From NCBI GenBank assembly GCA_027459765.1, contig DAIDHD010000041.1, positions 1 to 45,686 on the forward strand: a stretch of DNA of 45,686 bases, given 5' to 3'. The position numbers and the translations under genes were made by a program. Positions 8,914-16,943 of this stretch are shown piece by piece. The notes beneath the pieces are model-generated. The model saw nothing but the letters and a program-made list of their open reading frames with translations, had not been told where the DNA came from and made no database searches. How positions within the stretch are numbered: the stretch's first letter is position 1; each line of letters opens with the position of its first letter. Source of the DNA: Gammaproteobacteria bacterium. GTDB lineage: Bacteria; Pseudomonadota; Gammaproteobacteria; Steroidobacterales; Steroidobacteraceae.

Positions 8914-9614
8914 GCGTCGAGTTGCTGCGGATCACCGACCTGCACGCCTTCTACGGCGAGTCCCACATCCTGCACGGCGTCGACCTGCGGGTCGACCGGG
9001 GCGAAGTGGTGATCCTGCTCGGCCGCAACGGCGCCGGACGCACCACGACGCTCAAGGCCATCATGGGCCTGGTCGGCTCGCGCAGCGGCTCGATCATGAT
9101 CAACGGGGTGGAGGCCAGCGACCTGCCGCCCCACAAGATCGCGCGTCTCGGCGTCGGCTACTGCCCCGAGGAGCGCGGCATCTACTCGAGCCTCACCACC
9201 GAGGAGAATCTGATGCTGCCGCCGTTGGTGGGTTCCGGCGGCATGTCGCTCGAGGAGATCTACGGGATGTTCCCGAATCTGGCCGAGCGGCGCGCGACGC
9301 AGGGCACACGACTCTCCGGCGGCGAGCAGCAGATGCTGGCGCTCGCACGCATCCTGCGCACGGGCGCGAAGCTGCTGCTGCTCGACGAAATATCCGAGGG
9401 GCTCGCCCCGGTGATCGTGCAGGCGCTGTCGCGCACGATCCAGACGCTGCGGCAGAAGGGTTACACCATCCTGCTGGTCGAGCAGAACTTCCGTTTCGCG
9501 CTGCCGCTCGCCGACCGCTTCTACGTCATGGAGCACGGACAGGTGGTGGAGGGTTTCTCGGCGAGCGAGCTGCCGGCGAAGATGTCGGCGCTGCAGGCAC
9601 AGCTCGCCGTCTGA
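8910..9614 (+). CDS. livF: Branched-chain amino acid-type ABC transporter ATPase (LivF) with Arg in Walker A
   Basis: A 234-residue ATPase. The Walker A reads GRNGAGRTT, with Arg44 (codon CGC at 9039-9041) where nearly all ABC ATPases have the ATP-binding lysine. Walker B ends LLLLDEISEGLAPVI, keeping the catalytic glutamate but with Ile-Ser in place of the usual Pro-Thr. The signature LSGGEQQMLALARIL and switch LVEQN are normal. I believe similar Arg versions exist in a subset of proteobacterial LivF proteins, so this is probably a subfamily trait rather than a broken gene, since the partner LivG keeps its lysine. Translation is coupled to livG through the ATGA overlap. Confidence 0.9.
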   Translation: MSVELLRITDLHAFYGESHILHGVDLRVDRGEVVILLGRNGAGRTTTLKAIMGLVGSRSGSIMINGVEASDLPPHKIARLGVGYCPEERGIYSSLTTEENLMLPPLVGSGGMSLEEIYGMFPNLAERRATQGTRLSGGEQQMLALARILRTGAKLLLLDEISEGLAPVIVQALSRTIQTLRQKGYTILLVEQNFRFALPLADRFYVMEHGQVVEGFSASELPAKMSALQAQLAV

Positions 9615-9655
9615 CCGGGTTTCGAACGCTTTTCACAAGAGGGGAGTCAGCCACG

Positions 9656-10861
9656 ATGAACAGAACACATTCGGCCCTGCTGTCGTTCATGGGCATTGCC
9701 GCCCTCGGCGGCTGCGGCAGCGCTCTCGGCGCCGCCAACGAGGTGGTGATCGGCGACATCGACGACCTGTCCGGCAATTACGCCGACGTGCAGGGCCAGG
9801 GCGGCATCGAGGCCATCAAGATGGCGATCGCCGACTTCGGCGGCACCGTGCTCGGCCGCAAGATCGTGCTGCTCACCGCCGACCACCAGAACAAGCCGGA
9901 CGTCGGCGCCTCCAAGGCGCGCGAGTGGGCCGACCAGAACGGTCTCAACATGCTCATCGGCGGCTCCAATACCGGCGTCAGCATCGCGATGGCCAAGGTG
10001 GCCGGCGCCAAGAAGGTGCCGTTCTTCGCGGTCGGCGCCGGCGGCTCGTCGCTCACCAACGAGGACTGCACGCCCTACACCATCCACTACTCCTACGACA
10101 CCACGTCGCTCGCCAACGGCACCGCCAGCACCATCGTCAAGGCGGGCGGCAAGACCTGGTACTACATCACCGCCGACTACGCCTTCGGCACGCAGCTGCA
10201 GAACGCGGCCTCCAAGGTCGTCGAGGCGAGCGGCGGCAAGAACCTCGGCGCCGTGCGCGCGCCGCTCGGCGCCTCGGACTTCTCCTCGTTCCTCCTGCAG
10301 GCGCAGGGCTCGGGCGCCCAGGTGCTCGGTCTCGCCAACGCTGGCGAGGACTTCAGCAACTCGCTGAAGGCGGCCAACGAATTCGGCCTGACCAAGAGCA
10401 TGAAGCCCGCCGCGCTGCTCGCCTTCATCAACAACATCCACAGCCTCGGCCTGAAGAGCGCGCAGGGCCTCTACCTCACGACCTCGTTCTACTGGGACCT
10501 GAACGACGAGACGCGCGCCTTCTCCAAGCGGTTCTTCGAGAAGATGAAGGCCGAGCCCACCATGGACCACGCCGGCGTGTACTCGGCCACTCTCACCTAC
10601 CTGAAGGCGGTCAAGGCCGCCGGCACCACCGATCCGGAAAAGGTGATGGCCGAACTTCACCGCGCGAAGATCAACGACATGTTCGCAAAGGGCGGCTACG
10701 TGCGCGCCGACGGCGTCATGGTGCACGACATGTACGTCATGCAGGTCAAGTCGCCGCAGGAGTCGAAGTATCCCTGGGACTACTACAAGCTGGTGAAGCA
10801 GATGAAGGGCGAGGAAGCCTTCGGACCGATCACCGGGCTTTGCCCGAGCGCGCGGAGATGA
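9656..10861 (+). CDS. Periplasmic substrate-binding protein of the Liv-type importer
   Basis: A 401-residue exported protein of the Peripla_BP_6 (LivJ/LivK-like) family. The leader has a hydrophobic core ending LGGC at residues 17-20, a plausible lipobox with Cys20 as lipid anchor, followed by ALGA, which could instead be a signal peptidase I site. The mature part starts NEVVIGDIDDLSGNYADVQGQG, the classical first strand and ligand loop, then shows SNTGVSIAMAKVAG, YDTTSLANGTA and WYYITADYAFGTQL. A purine-rich AGAGGGG stretch precedes the ATG. Its position between the ATPases and the permeases marks it as the ligand-specificity subunit. The family spans amino acids, amides, urea and aromatic acids, so the ligand cannot be named from sequence. 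Confidence 0.88.
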   Translation: MNRTHSALLSFMGIAALGGCGSALGAANEVVIGDIDDLSGNYADVQGQGGIEAIKMAIADFGGTVLGRKIVLLTADHQNKPDVGASKAREWADQNGLNMLIGGSNTGVSIAMAKVAGAKKVPFFAVGAGGSSLTNEDCTPYTIHYSYDTTSLANGTASTIVKAGGKTWYYITADYAFGTQLQNAASKVVEASGGKNLGAVRAPLGASDFSSFLLQAQGSGAQVLGLANAGEDFSNSLKAANEFGLTKSMKPAALLAFINNIHSLGLKSAQGLYLTTSFYWDLNDETRAFSKRFFEKMKAEPTMDHAGVYSATLTYLKAVKAAGTTDPEKVMAELHRAKINDMFAKGGYVRADGVMVHDMYVMQVKSPQESKYPWDYYKLVKQMKGEEAFGPITGLCPSARR

Positions 10862-10868
10862 ACCGCGC

Positions 10869-11753
10869 ATGACCACGGTCTTCGGGGTGCCCCTCGCCGT
10901 CATCCTGGGGCAGCTGATGCTCGGGCTCGTGAACGGCGCGTTCTACGCCCTATTGAGCCTTGGCCTCGCGGTGATCTTCGGGCTGATGGGCGTCGTCAAC
11001 TTCGCGCACGGCGCCCTGTACGCGCTGGGCGCGTTCGCGGCGCTTCTCGGCATGAAGTGGCTCGGCCTGAATTACTGGGTGGCGCTGCTGGCCGCGCCGG
11101 CGGCCGTCGCCGTGCTCGGCCTGGCGGCAGAGCGCGCGCTTCTGCGGCACGTGTACAAATTGCCGCCGCTGTACGGGCTGTTGCTCACCTTCGGGCTCGC
11201 GCTGGTGATCGAGGGCACCCTCTTCCAGCTGTTCGGCTCGTCCGGCGATTCCTACCCGGTGCCGGAGGCGCTGCGCGGCGCGTGGAACCTGGGGTTCATG
11301 ATCCTGCCGATCTACCGCGGCTGGGTGATCCTCGCGTCGATCGTGGTGTGCACGGGAGTGTGGTTCGTCATCGAGCGCACCCGCCTCGGCGCGACGCTGC
11401 GCGCGGCGCGCGAGAACGGCGCCCTGCTGCAATCCTTCGGCGTGAACGTGCCGCTGCTGTTCGCCGCCACCTACGGCGGCGGCGCCGCCCTGGCGGCGCT
11501 CGCCGGCGTGCTCGCGGCGCCAGTGATCCTGGTGACCCCGCACATGGGAAGCTCGCTGGTGATCGTGGTGTTCGCGGTCGTGGTCATCGGCGGCATGGGA
11601 TCGATTCTGGGCGCCATCGTCAGCGGACTCGGGCTCGGATTGATCGAGGGATTCACCAAGGTGGTGTATCCGGAGGCCTCCAACGTGATCGTGTTCGTGA
11701 TCATGGCGGTGGTGCTCATCCTGCGGCCGGCCGGGCTGTTCGGGAAGGAGTGA
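10869..11753 (+). CDS. livH: Liv-type ABC transporter permease (LivH)
   Basis: A 294-residue inner-membrane permease with about eight hydrophobic helices. Family marks are LVNGAFYALLSLGLAVIFGLMGVVNFAHGALYALGAF near the N-terminus (split here by short loops), the cytoplasmic ATPase-contact region RTRLGATLRAARENGALLQSFGVNV, and VVFAVVVIGGMGSILGAIVSGL near the end. It begins 7 bp after the binding-protein stop and its own stop overlaps the ribosome-site region of livM, so the genes form one operon. Confidence 0.9.
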   Translation: MTTVFGVPLAVILGQLMLGLVNGAFYALLSLGLAVIFGLMGVVNFAHGALYALGAFAALLGMKWLGLNYWVALLAAPAAVAVLGLAAERALLRHVYKLPPLYGLLLTFGLALVIEGTLFQLFGSSGDSYPVPEALRGAWNLGFMILPIYRGWVILASIVVCTGVWFVIERTRLGATLRAARENGALLQSFGVNVPLLFAATYGGGAALAALAGVLAAPVILVTPHMGSSLVIVVFAVVVIGGMGSILGAIVSGLGLGLIEGFTKVVYPEASNVIVFVIMAVVLILRPAGLFGKE

Positions 11754-11755
11754 CC

Positions 11756-12679
11756 GTGAACGGCACCCGGATATTCTACGTGCTCGCGGCGCTGTTCGCA
11801 CTGTGCGTGCCGCTGTTCGGGATCTATCCGATCTTCATGATGAAGCTCCTGTGCTTCGCCATGTTCGCCTGCGCGTTCAACTTGCTGCTCGGTTTCAGCG
11901 GCATGCTCTCGTTCGGCCACGCGGCCTTCTTCGGATCGGCGGCGTACGCCACCGGTTGGCTGATGACCGCGCACGGCTGCGGTCCGATCGCCGGCGTCGC
12001 GGCTGGCGTCGGGGTTTCGGCGGCGCTCGGACTCGTGGTCGGCGCGCTCGCCATCCGGCGGCAGGGCATCTATCTGGCGATGGTGACCCTGGCGCTCGCC
12101 CAGGTGGTGTACTTCGTCTGTCTGGAGGCCCCCTTCACCGGCGGCGAGAACGGCCTTCAGGACGTGCCGCGCGGCGCTCTCGCAGGGCTCCTGCCGCTCA
12201 AGTCGGACCTGGTCATGTACTACGCGGTGCTCGCCGCGTTCGTGGCGGTGTACCTGCTAATTCGGCGCATCGTGCACTCCCCGTTCGGGCAGGTGCTGAA
12301 GGCGATCCGCGACAACGAGAACCGGGCCGTGTCCCTGGGTTACGACATCGACCGCTACAAGCTGCTCGCGTTCGTGCTGTCGGCGGCCATCGCGGGGCTC
12401 GCGGGATCGCTCAAGGCGCTGGTGCTCGGCTTCGTCACGCTCTCGGACGTGACCCAGGCGAATTCAGGCGAAGTGATCCTGATGACGCTGGTGGGCGGCT
12501 CGGGCACCTTCTTCGGCCCCGTCATCGGCGCGGCACTGGTGGTGACCCTCCAGGAATACCTCTCCGACCTGGTCGGCGGATGGGTGACCGTGATCATCGG
12601 CGCGGTGTTCGTGGTGTGCGTGCTCGCCTTCCGGCGCGGCATCGTGGGCGAACTGGCGGCGCGCACCTTCCGGCGCTGA
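11756..12679 (+). CDS. livM: Liv-type ABC transporter permease (LivM)
   Basis: A 307-residue permease with about eight to ten hydrophobic segments. Conserved LivM features are LLGFSGMLSFGHAAFFGSAAYATG near the start, the coupling-helix region FGQVLKAIRDNENRAVSLGYDIDRYKL and LVGGSGTFFGPVIGAALVVTLQEYL near the end. The GTG at 11756 was chosen because GGAAGGAG (11743-11750) lies five bases upstream; an alternative in-frame GTG at 11750 would overlap that site. The frame is open for another 230 codons upstream, but that is a shadow of livH. It is the last gene of the importer operon, followed by a convergent GMC oxidoreductase. Confidence 0.9.
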   Translation: MNGTRIFYVLAALFALCVPLFGIYPIFMMKLLCFAMFACAFNLLLGFSGMLSFGHAAFFGSAAYATGWLMTAHGCGPIAGVAAGVGVSAALGLVVGALAIRRQGIYLAMVTLALAQVVYFVCLEAPFTGGENGLQDVPRGALAGLLPLKSDLVMYYAVLAAFVAVYLLIRRIVHSPFGQVLKAIRDNENRAVSLGYDIDRYKLLAFVLSAAIAGLAGSLKALVLGFVTLSDVTQANSGEVILMTLVGGSGTFFGPVIGAALVVTLQEYLSDLVGGWVTVIIGAVFVVCVLAFRRGIVGELAARTFRR

Positions 12680-12699
12680 CCGGTCGATCGCCCGCCCCG

Positions 12700-14307
12700 T
12701 CAGACGACCGCGGGTGCGCCCCGGCCGAGCAGCGCCGCCACCGCCTTCTCGGCGATCATGATCGTCGGCGCGTTGGTGTTGCCGCCGACGAGCCGCGGCA
12801 TCACCGACGCATCGATCACCCGCAATCCGTCGATGCCACGCACCCGAAGGTCCGGATCCACCACGGCGCACGCGTCACCGCCCATCCGACAGGTGCCGAC
12901 CGGATGGTAGATGGTCTCGGCCTTGCGTCGCACGCTCGCGATCAGGTCGGCGCGGGAGACGATGCCGTCGCCCGGGAAGACCTCGCGTCCCCGGTAGCGC
13001 GCGAACGGCGCCGCCGCGACGAGCGCGCGCGACACCCGGATGCCCTCGAGCAGCACGTCCAGATCGGCCGGCTCGCTCAGGTAGTGGGCGTGGATGCGCG
13101 GCGCATCCGCGGGGTTCGCCGAGCGCAGGAAGATGCGGCCGCGGCTCCGCGGCCGCAGGCCGCAGGCGTGCACCGTGAACCCGTGACCTGGCAGGCGATT
13201 GCGGCCGTGATCGTCTAGTTGCGCGGGCACGAAGTGCAGTTGCACGTCCGGGCGTCGGTCGGGCGCGAGGGAAGAGCGCCAGAATGCACCCGCCTCCGCC
13301 ACGTTGCTCACCCCGGGACCGGAGCGCGTCAACAGATAGCGTATCGCCACCAGGGCTTCCTGCCAGGCGTTGAAGTCGTAACTCACCGGCTGGGTGCACT
13401 TGTACAGCGTGCAATAGTCCAGGTGATCCTGAAGGTTGGCGCCGACCTCGGGCTGGTCGAGCAGCACCGGCAGGCCGAGCGCACGCAGGTGGTCGGCGGG
13501 CCCGATGCCCGACAGCATGAGGAGTTGCGGCGAGCCGATCGATCCCGCCGTGAGCAGCACCTCGGCGCGCGCGAACGCGGTGTGCGCGGCGCCACGGTGG
13601 CGGAATTCGACCCCGGTGGCACGCCGGCCGTCGAACAGCACGCGGGTGGCGAGACAACCGGTGAGCACGTCGAGATTCGGCCGCGCGCGCGCGGGCCGCA
13701 GATAGGCGACGGCGGTGCTGCAGCGGCGACCGTCGCGCTGCGTGACCTGGTAGAAGCCCACTCCCTCCTGGGTCGCGCCGTTGAAATCCTCGTTGCGCGG
13801 CATGCCGGCCGCCACGCCGGCCTCCACGAACACCGCGCTCAGGGGATTGCGGTACTTGAGGTCGGAGACGGACAACGGACCGCCGGTGCCGTGGAACTCA
13901 TTGGCGCCGCGACGCTGGTCCTCCGCCGCCCTGAAGTAGGGCAACACGGCGCGGAAGCTCCAGCCCGGGCCGGCCAGCGTCGCCCACTCGTCGTAGTCGC
14001 CGGGGTGGCCGCGCGTGTAGCACATCGCGTTGATCGAACTGCTGCCGCCGAGCGTGCGCCCGCGCGGCCAATAGAGCCGCCGATCGAGCAGCTCGGGTTC
14101 CGGCTCGGTCCGCAACCGCCAGTCGAGACGGGGGTGGTCTACCAGGCGGGCGATTCCGGCAGGCATGTGGATGAAGGGACTCGTGTCCGGGCCACCGGCC
14201 TCGAGGAGCAGCACCCTCGCGTCCGCCCGGACGGTCAGTCGGTTCGCCAGCACGCAGCCGGCCGATCCGCCGCCGACGACGATGTAGTCGTATTCGCGCG
14301 CGCTCAC
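12700..14307 (-). CDS. GMC-family FAD oxidoreductase (choline dehydrogenase/oxidase-like)
   Basis: A 535-residue protein with the N-terminal dinucleotide motif VVGGGSAGCVLANRL, the GMC signature 1 region YWPRGRTLGGSSSINAMCYTRG, signature 2 LTAGSIGSPQLLMLSGIGP and the C-terminal YHPVGTCRMGGD. The catalytic pair His468 and Asn512 has the same 44-residue spacing as His466/Asn510 of choline oxidase. It therefore oxidises an alcohol using FAD, but the alcohol is not deducible. There is no choline transporter or aldehyde dehydrogenase beside it. It starts at a GTG that overlaps the TatD stop (GTGA), so translation is coupled to TatD. Confidence 0.88.
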   Translation of the reverse strand: MSAREYDYIVVGGGSAGCVLANRLTVRADARVLLLEAGGPDTSPFIHMPAGIARLVDHPRLDWRLRTEPEPELLDRRLYWPRGRTLGGSSSINAMCYTRGHPGDYDEWATLAGPGWSFRAVLPYFRAAEDQRRGANEFHGTGGPLSVSDLKYRNPLSAVFVEAGVAAGMPRNEDFNGATQEGVGFYQVTQRDGRRCSTAVAYLRPARARPNLDVLTGCLATRVLFDGRRATGVEFRHRGAAHTAFARAEVLLTAGSIGSPQLLMLSGIGPADHLRALGLPVLLDQPEVGANLQDHLDYCTLYKCTQPVSYDFNAWQEALVAIRYLLTRSGPGVSNVAEAGAFWRSSLAPDRRPDVQLHFVPAQLDDHGRNRLPGHGFTVHACGLRPRSRGRIFLRSANPADAPRIHAHYLSEPADLDVLLEGIRVSRALVAAAPFARYRGREVFPGDGIVSRADLIASVRRKAETIYHPVGTCRMGGDACAVVDPDLRVRGIDGLRVIDASVMPRLVGGNTNAPTIMIAEKAVAALLGRGAPAVV

Positions 14308-15089
14308 GGCGCCGCAGACGCGCGCCGACCGCGCAGGAACCGCTCGAAGAAGTTGCTCGTGGTCGCGCGCCCGACTTCCGCGGCGGACGTCTCGCGCAAT
14401 CGGGCGATCTCCTCGGCCACGTACCGGACCAGCGCCGGGTGGTTGGTCTTGCCGCGAAACGGCACCGGCGCGAGGTACGGCGAATCGGTCTCGATGAGCA
14501 TGGAGTCGAGCGGGATCCGCCGCGCCACGTCCTTGAGTTCGAGCGCGCTCTTGAATGTGACGATGCCGGAGAAGGAGATCAGGAAGCCGAGATCCATCGC
14601 GCGCTGCGCAACCTCCCAGCTCTCGGTGAAGCAGTGCATGACCCCGCCGACGTCCGCCGCACGCTCCTCGGCGAGGATGCGCAGGGTGTCCTCGGCGGCC
14701 GACCTCGTGTGCACGATCAGCGGCAGGCCCGTCTCGCGAGCGGCGCGCACGTGCACGCGAAACCGCTGCCGCTGCCATTCGAGGTCGCCCTGCAGGCGGT
14801 AGTAGTCGAGCCCGGTCTCGCCGATGGCGACCACCTTCGGCTGCTGCGCCAGCCGGACCAGGTCCGCCACGCTCGGCTCGGTGACGTTCTCGTAGTCCGG
14901 GTGCACTCCGACCGAGGCGCACAGATTCTCGGCGCTGCGAGCCACCTCGAGCACCCGGGGCAGATCGTCGAGATTGACCGCGACGCAGAGTGCGTGCGTC
15001 ACCTGCGCCTCGCGCATGGCGGCGAGGCGCTCCGCGAGGGTCTCGCGCAGTCCCGGAAAATCCAGATGGCAGTGGGAATCGACGAACAT
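14304..15089 (-). CDS. tatD: TatD-family metal-dependent deoxyribonuclease
   Basis: A 261-residue TIM-barrel hydrolase beginning MFVDSHCHLDFPGL, with His6 and His8 as the HxH metal pair. Later signatures are AIGETGLDYYR (metal-bridging Glu), LPLIVHTRSA, GVMHCFTES and LIETDSPYLAPVPFRGKTNHPALVRYVAEEIA, all typical of TatD. Family members are Mg-dependent 3'-5' DNases, with some acting as D-aminoacyl-tRNA deacylases. The start at 15089 is preferred over the ATG three codons upstream because the family normally begins MFVDSH and because a TACAAT box ends 7 nt before it. Its stop overlaps the GTG of the GMC gene. It is divergent from the gene at 15148, 58 bp away. Confidence 0.9.
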   Translation of the reverse strand: MFVDSHCHLDFPGLRETLAERLAAMREAQVTHALCVAVNLDDLPRVLEVARSAENLCASVGVHPDYENVTEPSVADLVRLAQQPKVVAIGETGLDYYRLQGDLEWQRQRFRVHVRAARETGLPLIVHTRSAAEDTLRILAEERAADVGGVMHCFTESWEVAQRAMDLGFLISFSGIVTFKSALELKDVARRIPLDSMLIETDSPYLAPVPFRGKTNHPALVRYVAEEIARLRETSAAEVGRATTSNFFERFLRGRRASAAP

Positions 15090-15096
15090 GGCCGCC

Positions 15097-15102
15097 ATTG
15101 TA
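15097..15102 (-). promoter_or_regulatory. Candidate -10 box (TACAAT) for tatD
   Basis: On the minus strand TACAAT ends 7 nt before the preferred tatD ATG at 15089, so transcription would begin at or next to the A of the ATG. A second, divergent -10 candidate lies at 15134-15139, so the 58-bp gap may hold two back-to-back promoters. Confidence 0.45.
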
Positions 15103-15133
15103 GCGTCCGCGTGCCAACCCGGCCCGTTCGGGC

Positions 15134-15139
15134 TACGCT
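15134..15139 (+). promoter_or_regulatory. Candidate -10 box (TACGCT) for the gene at 15148
   Basis: GGCTACGCTT (15131-15140) resembles the GGCTATGCTT seen upstream of two other genes in the window. The hexamer ends 8 nt before the ATG at 15148 and no Shine-Dalgarno intervenes. Confidence 0.35.
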
Positions 15140-15147
15140 TGGGCACC

Positions 15148-16404
15148 ATGGAATCCAGAGCGCACAGCGAAGCGCCGGCGCTCGCCGGCCACCGGGTGAG
15201 GTACGACGCGAGCGGGCGGCTGCTGCCCTGGACGAGCTGGAATCGCGCCCTGGACCTGGAGATGCACTTTTACCGGAGCTGTCCGCTGGATCGAGGCTAT
15301 CCGCGCTTCGTCACCTCGACCTTCCTCGACGGCGACTGGAATCCGCACCCCGGGCGCACCGACACCATTCCCGCCACCCAGAACGGCATGGGCATACTGT
15401 CTTACCTCGGCTATCACGCCCTGCGTGGCGGTCGGGACCCTCATTGGGTCGATACCGCGCGCGCCATGGGCGACTACCTCGTGCGCGAGACGCTGACGCC
15501 GGCCGACGGGAACTACCCGGGATTCACGCGCTCGACCGGCGTCCGCGATCGGCTGCCGTTGCCGGCCGACGCCGGCTCGCAGGGGGATCGTCCCTACGAA
15601 ATCGAGCCCGACAAGGGCGGGATCGCCGGCTACGCGCTGCTGTGTCTCGCCGCGGCCACGGGCGAGGCTCGTTACCGTGATCAGGCCCTGCACAACGCCC
15701 GCGTACTCGCCGCGCACCAGGCGCCGGGCGACGCGCAACATTCGCCCTGGCCGTTCCGGGTGGATTACCGCGACGGCAGTCCCCGCGGGCCGGTGAGCGG
15801 CAACATGGTGTACGCGCTGCGGCTCTACGACGCGTTGCTCGACGCCGGCCATTCGGAGTTCGTCGCGCCGCGCGAGGCGCTGTGGCGCTGGATCCGCGAC
15901 TACCAGATTCCGAGCGCCTCGTCGGACGGCGCGCTGTTCGCGCAGTTCTTCGAGGACCACGAGACGCCGACCAACCGCACGGCCTGGTCGCCCTTGAACC
16001 TCGCCCGCTATCTGCTCGAGCGGCGCGCCACGCTGCACCCGCAGTGGCTGGCGTGCGCCGGCCGCCTCGTCGAGTTCGTGCGCCGGACCTTCACGCACCA
16101 GGAATACGGCGTCACGGTCTGCCACGAACAGGACGAGGACCCGAACGCCTGGGGCGGAATCAACGCCACTTACGGCGCGGTGCTGGCGCTGTACGCGGCG
16201 GCGAGCGATTCGCCGGGTCTCGCCGAGGAGGCCCGTGCGGCACTCGACTTCACGCTCTACTCGATCGACTCCCGGGGACGTCCGCGCGATCTGCACAAGA
16301 ACGCCGAGGTCGGCGGCTGGCAGGAGGATGCCCACACCGACGTGATCCACAACTACGTCGAGGTTTTGCGCGCGTATCCGGCCTGGGGCGAGGAGCGCTC
16401 TTGA
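15148..16404 (+). CDS. Unrecognised protein, probable alpha/alpha-barrel fold
   Basis: A 418-residue soluble protein without signal peptide. It is rich in Trp, Tyr and His, with repeated amphipathic helices ending in small-residue turns (GIAGYALLCLAAATGEARYRD, NMVYALRLYDALLDAGH, TAWSPLNLARYLLERR), a pattern resembling (alpha/alpha)6 barrels of six-hairpin glycosidase-like proteins and isomerases. Acidic motifs EIEPDKGGIAGY, FFEDHETPTNRTAWS and EDAHTDVIHNYVE could line a pocket. I cannot assign a family or activity from sequence alone. It overlaps the next gene's TTG start by 4 bp (TTGA), linking its synthesis to a CBS-domain protein. Confidence 0.6.
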   Translation: MESRAHSEAPALAGHRVRYDASGRLLPWTSWNRALDLEMHFYRSCPLDRGYPRFVTSTFLDGDWNPHPGRTDTIPATQNGMGILSYLGYHALRGGRDPHWVDTARAMGDYLVRETLTPADGNYPGFTRSTGVRDRLPLPADAGSQGDRPYEIEPDKGGIAGYALLCLAAATGEARYRDQALHNARVLAAHQAPGDAQHSPWPFRVDYRDGSPRGPVSGNMVYALRLYDALLDAGHSEFVAPREALWRWIRDYQIPSASSDGALFAQFFEDHETPTNRTAWSPLNLARYLLERRATLHPQWLACAGRLVEFVRRTFTHQEYGVTVCHEQDEDPNAWGGINATYGAVLALYAAASDSPGLAEEARAALDFTLYSIDSRGRPRDLHKNAEVGGWQEDAHTDVIHNYVEVLRAYPAWGEERS

Positions 16405-16823
16405 ACACCGGCAGACCGCTGCGCGAGCTCATGTCGACGAGGCTGGTGACGGTCGAGTTCGACGACACCCTGGCGACCGTGCGCGAGATCTTCGACCGGG
16501 CCGGGTTTCACCACCTGCTGGTGGTCGACGGCGGGCGATTGCAGGGTGTGCTCTCCGATCGGGACTTGCTGCGCGCCTTGAGTCCCTACGTCGGCACCCT
16601 GTCGGAAACCGCGCGTGACGCCGCAACCCTCAACAAGCGGGTCCACCAGGTCATGTCGCGCCAGCCGGTCACGCTCGCGCCGGAATCGACGCTGGCGGAG
16701 GCGATGTCGAGCCTGCTCGCGCACGACATCTCGTGCGTTCCCGTGATCGACGGCGAAGGCCGGCCGCTCGGCATCGTCACCTGGCGCGACATCCTCCGCG
16801 CGCTCGCTCCTGCTCGGGGCTGA
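16401..16823 (+). CDS. Two-CBS-domain protein
   Basis: A 140-residue protein made of two CBS domains. The first runs from LRELMSTRLVTVEFDDTL to GVLSDRDLLRAL (about 7-60) and the second from VHQVMSRQPVTLAPESTL to GIVTWRDILRAL (about 77-136). The start is placed at the TTG at 16401, which overlaps the upstream stop and has AGGAG (16391-16395) five bases before it; the ATG at 16431 would cut into the first domain. CBS pairs bind adenosyl ligands (AMP, ATP, SAM) and act as energy sensors, usually regulating a partner. The coupled unknown protein upstream is the obvious candidate partner, by inference. Confidence 0.85.
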   Translation: MNTGRPLRELMSTRLVTVEFDDTLATVREIFDRAGFHHLLVVDGGRLQGVLSDRDLLRALSPYVGTLSETARDAATLNKRVHQVMSRQPVTLAPESTLAEAMSSLLAHDISCVPVIDGEGRPLGIVTWRDILRALAPARG

Positions 16824-16883
16824 CCGTCCTGCCCCGGGGGCGGCCGCTGCGCGGCGGAGGTGGGACGACGCGCGCGGATTGGC

Positions 16884-16889
16884 TATGCT
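16884..16889 (+). promoter_or_regulatory. Candidate -10 box (TATGCT) for the aminopeptidase gene
   Basis: The box lies in GGCTATGCTTC (16881-16891), an exact match to the 11-mer upstream of the small lipoprotein on the other strand. It sits about 54 nt before the aminopeptidase ATG, giving a leader of roughly 47 nt. The hexamer TGGGAC 17 bp upstream is a poor -35. Confidence 0.35.
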
Positions 16890-16943
16890 TCCGGGCCTGC
16901 ACCCTGCACCCCTTCCGCGATCCACGAGAGTGAGTCCGCATTC

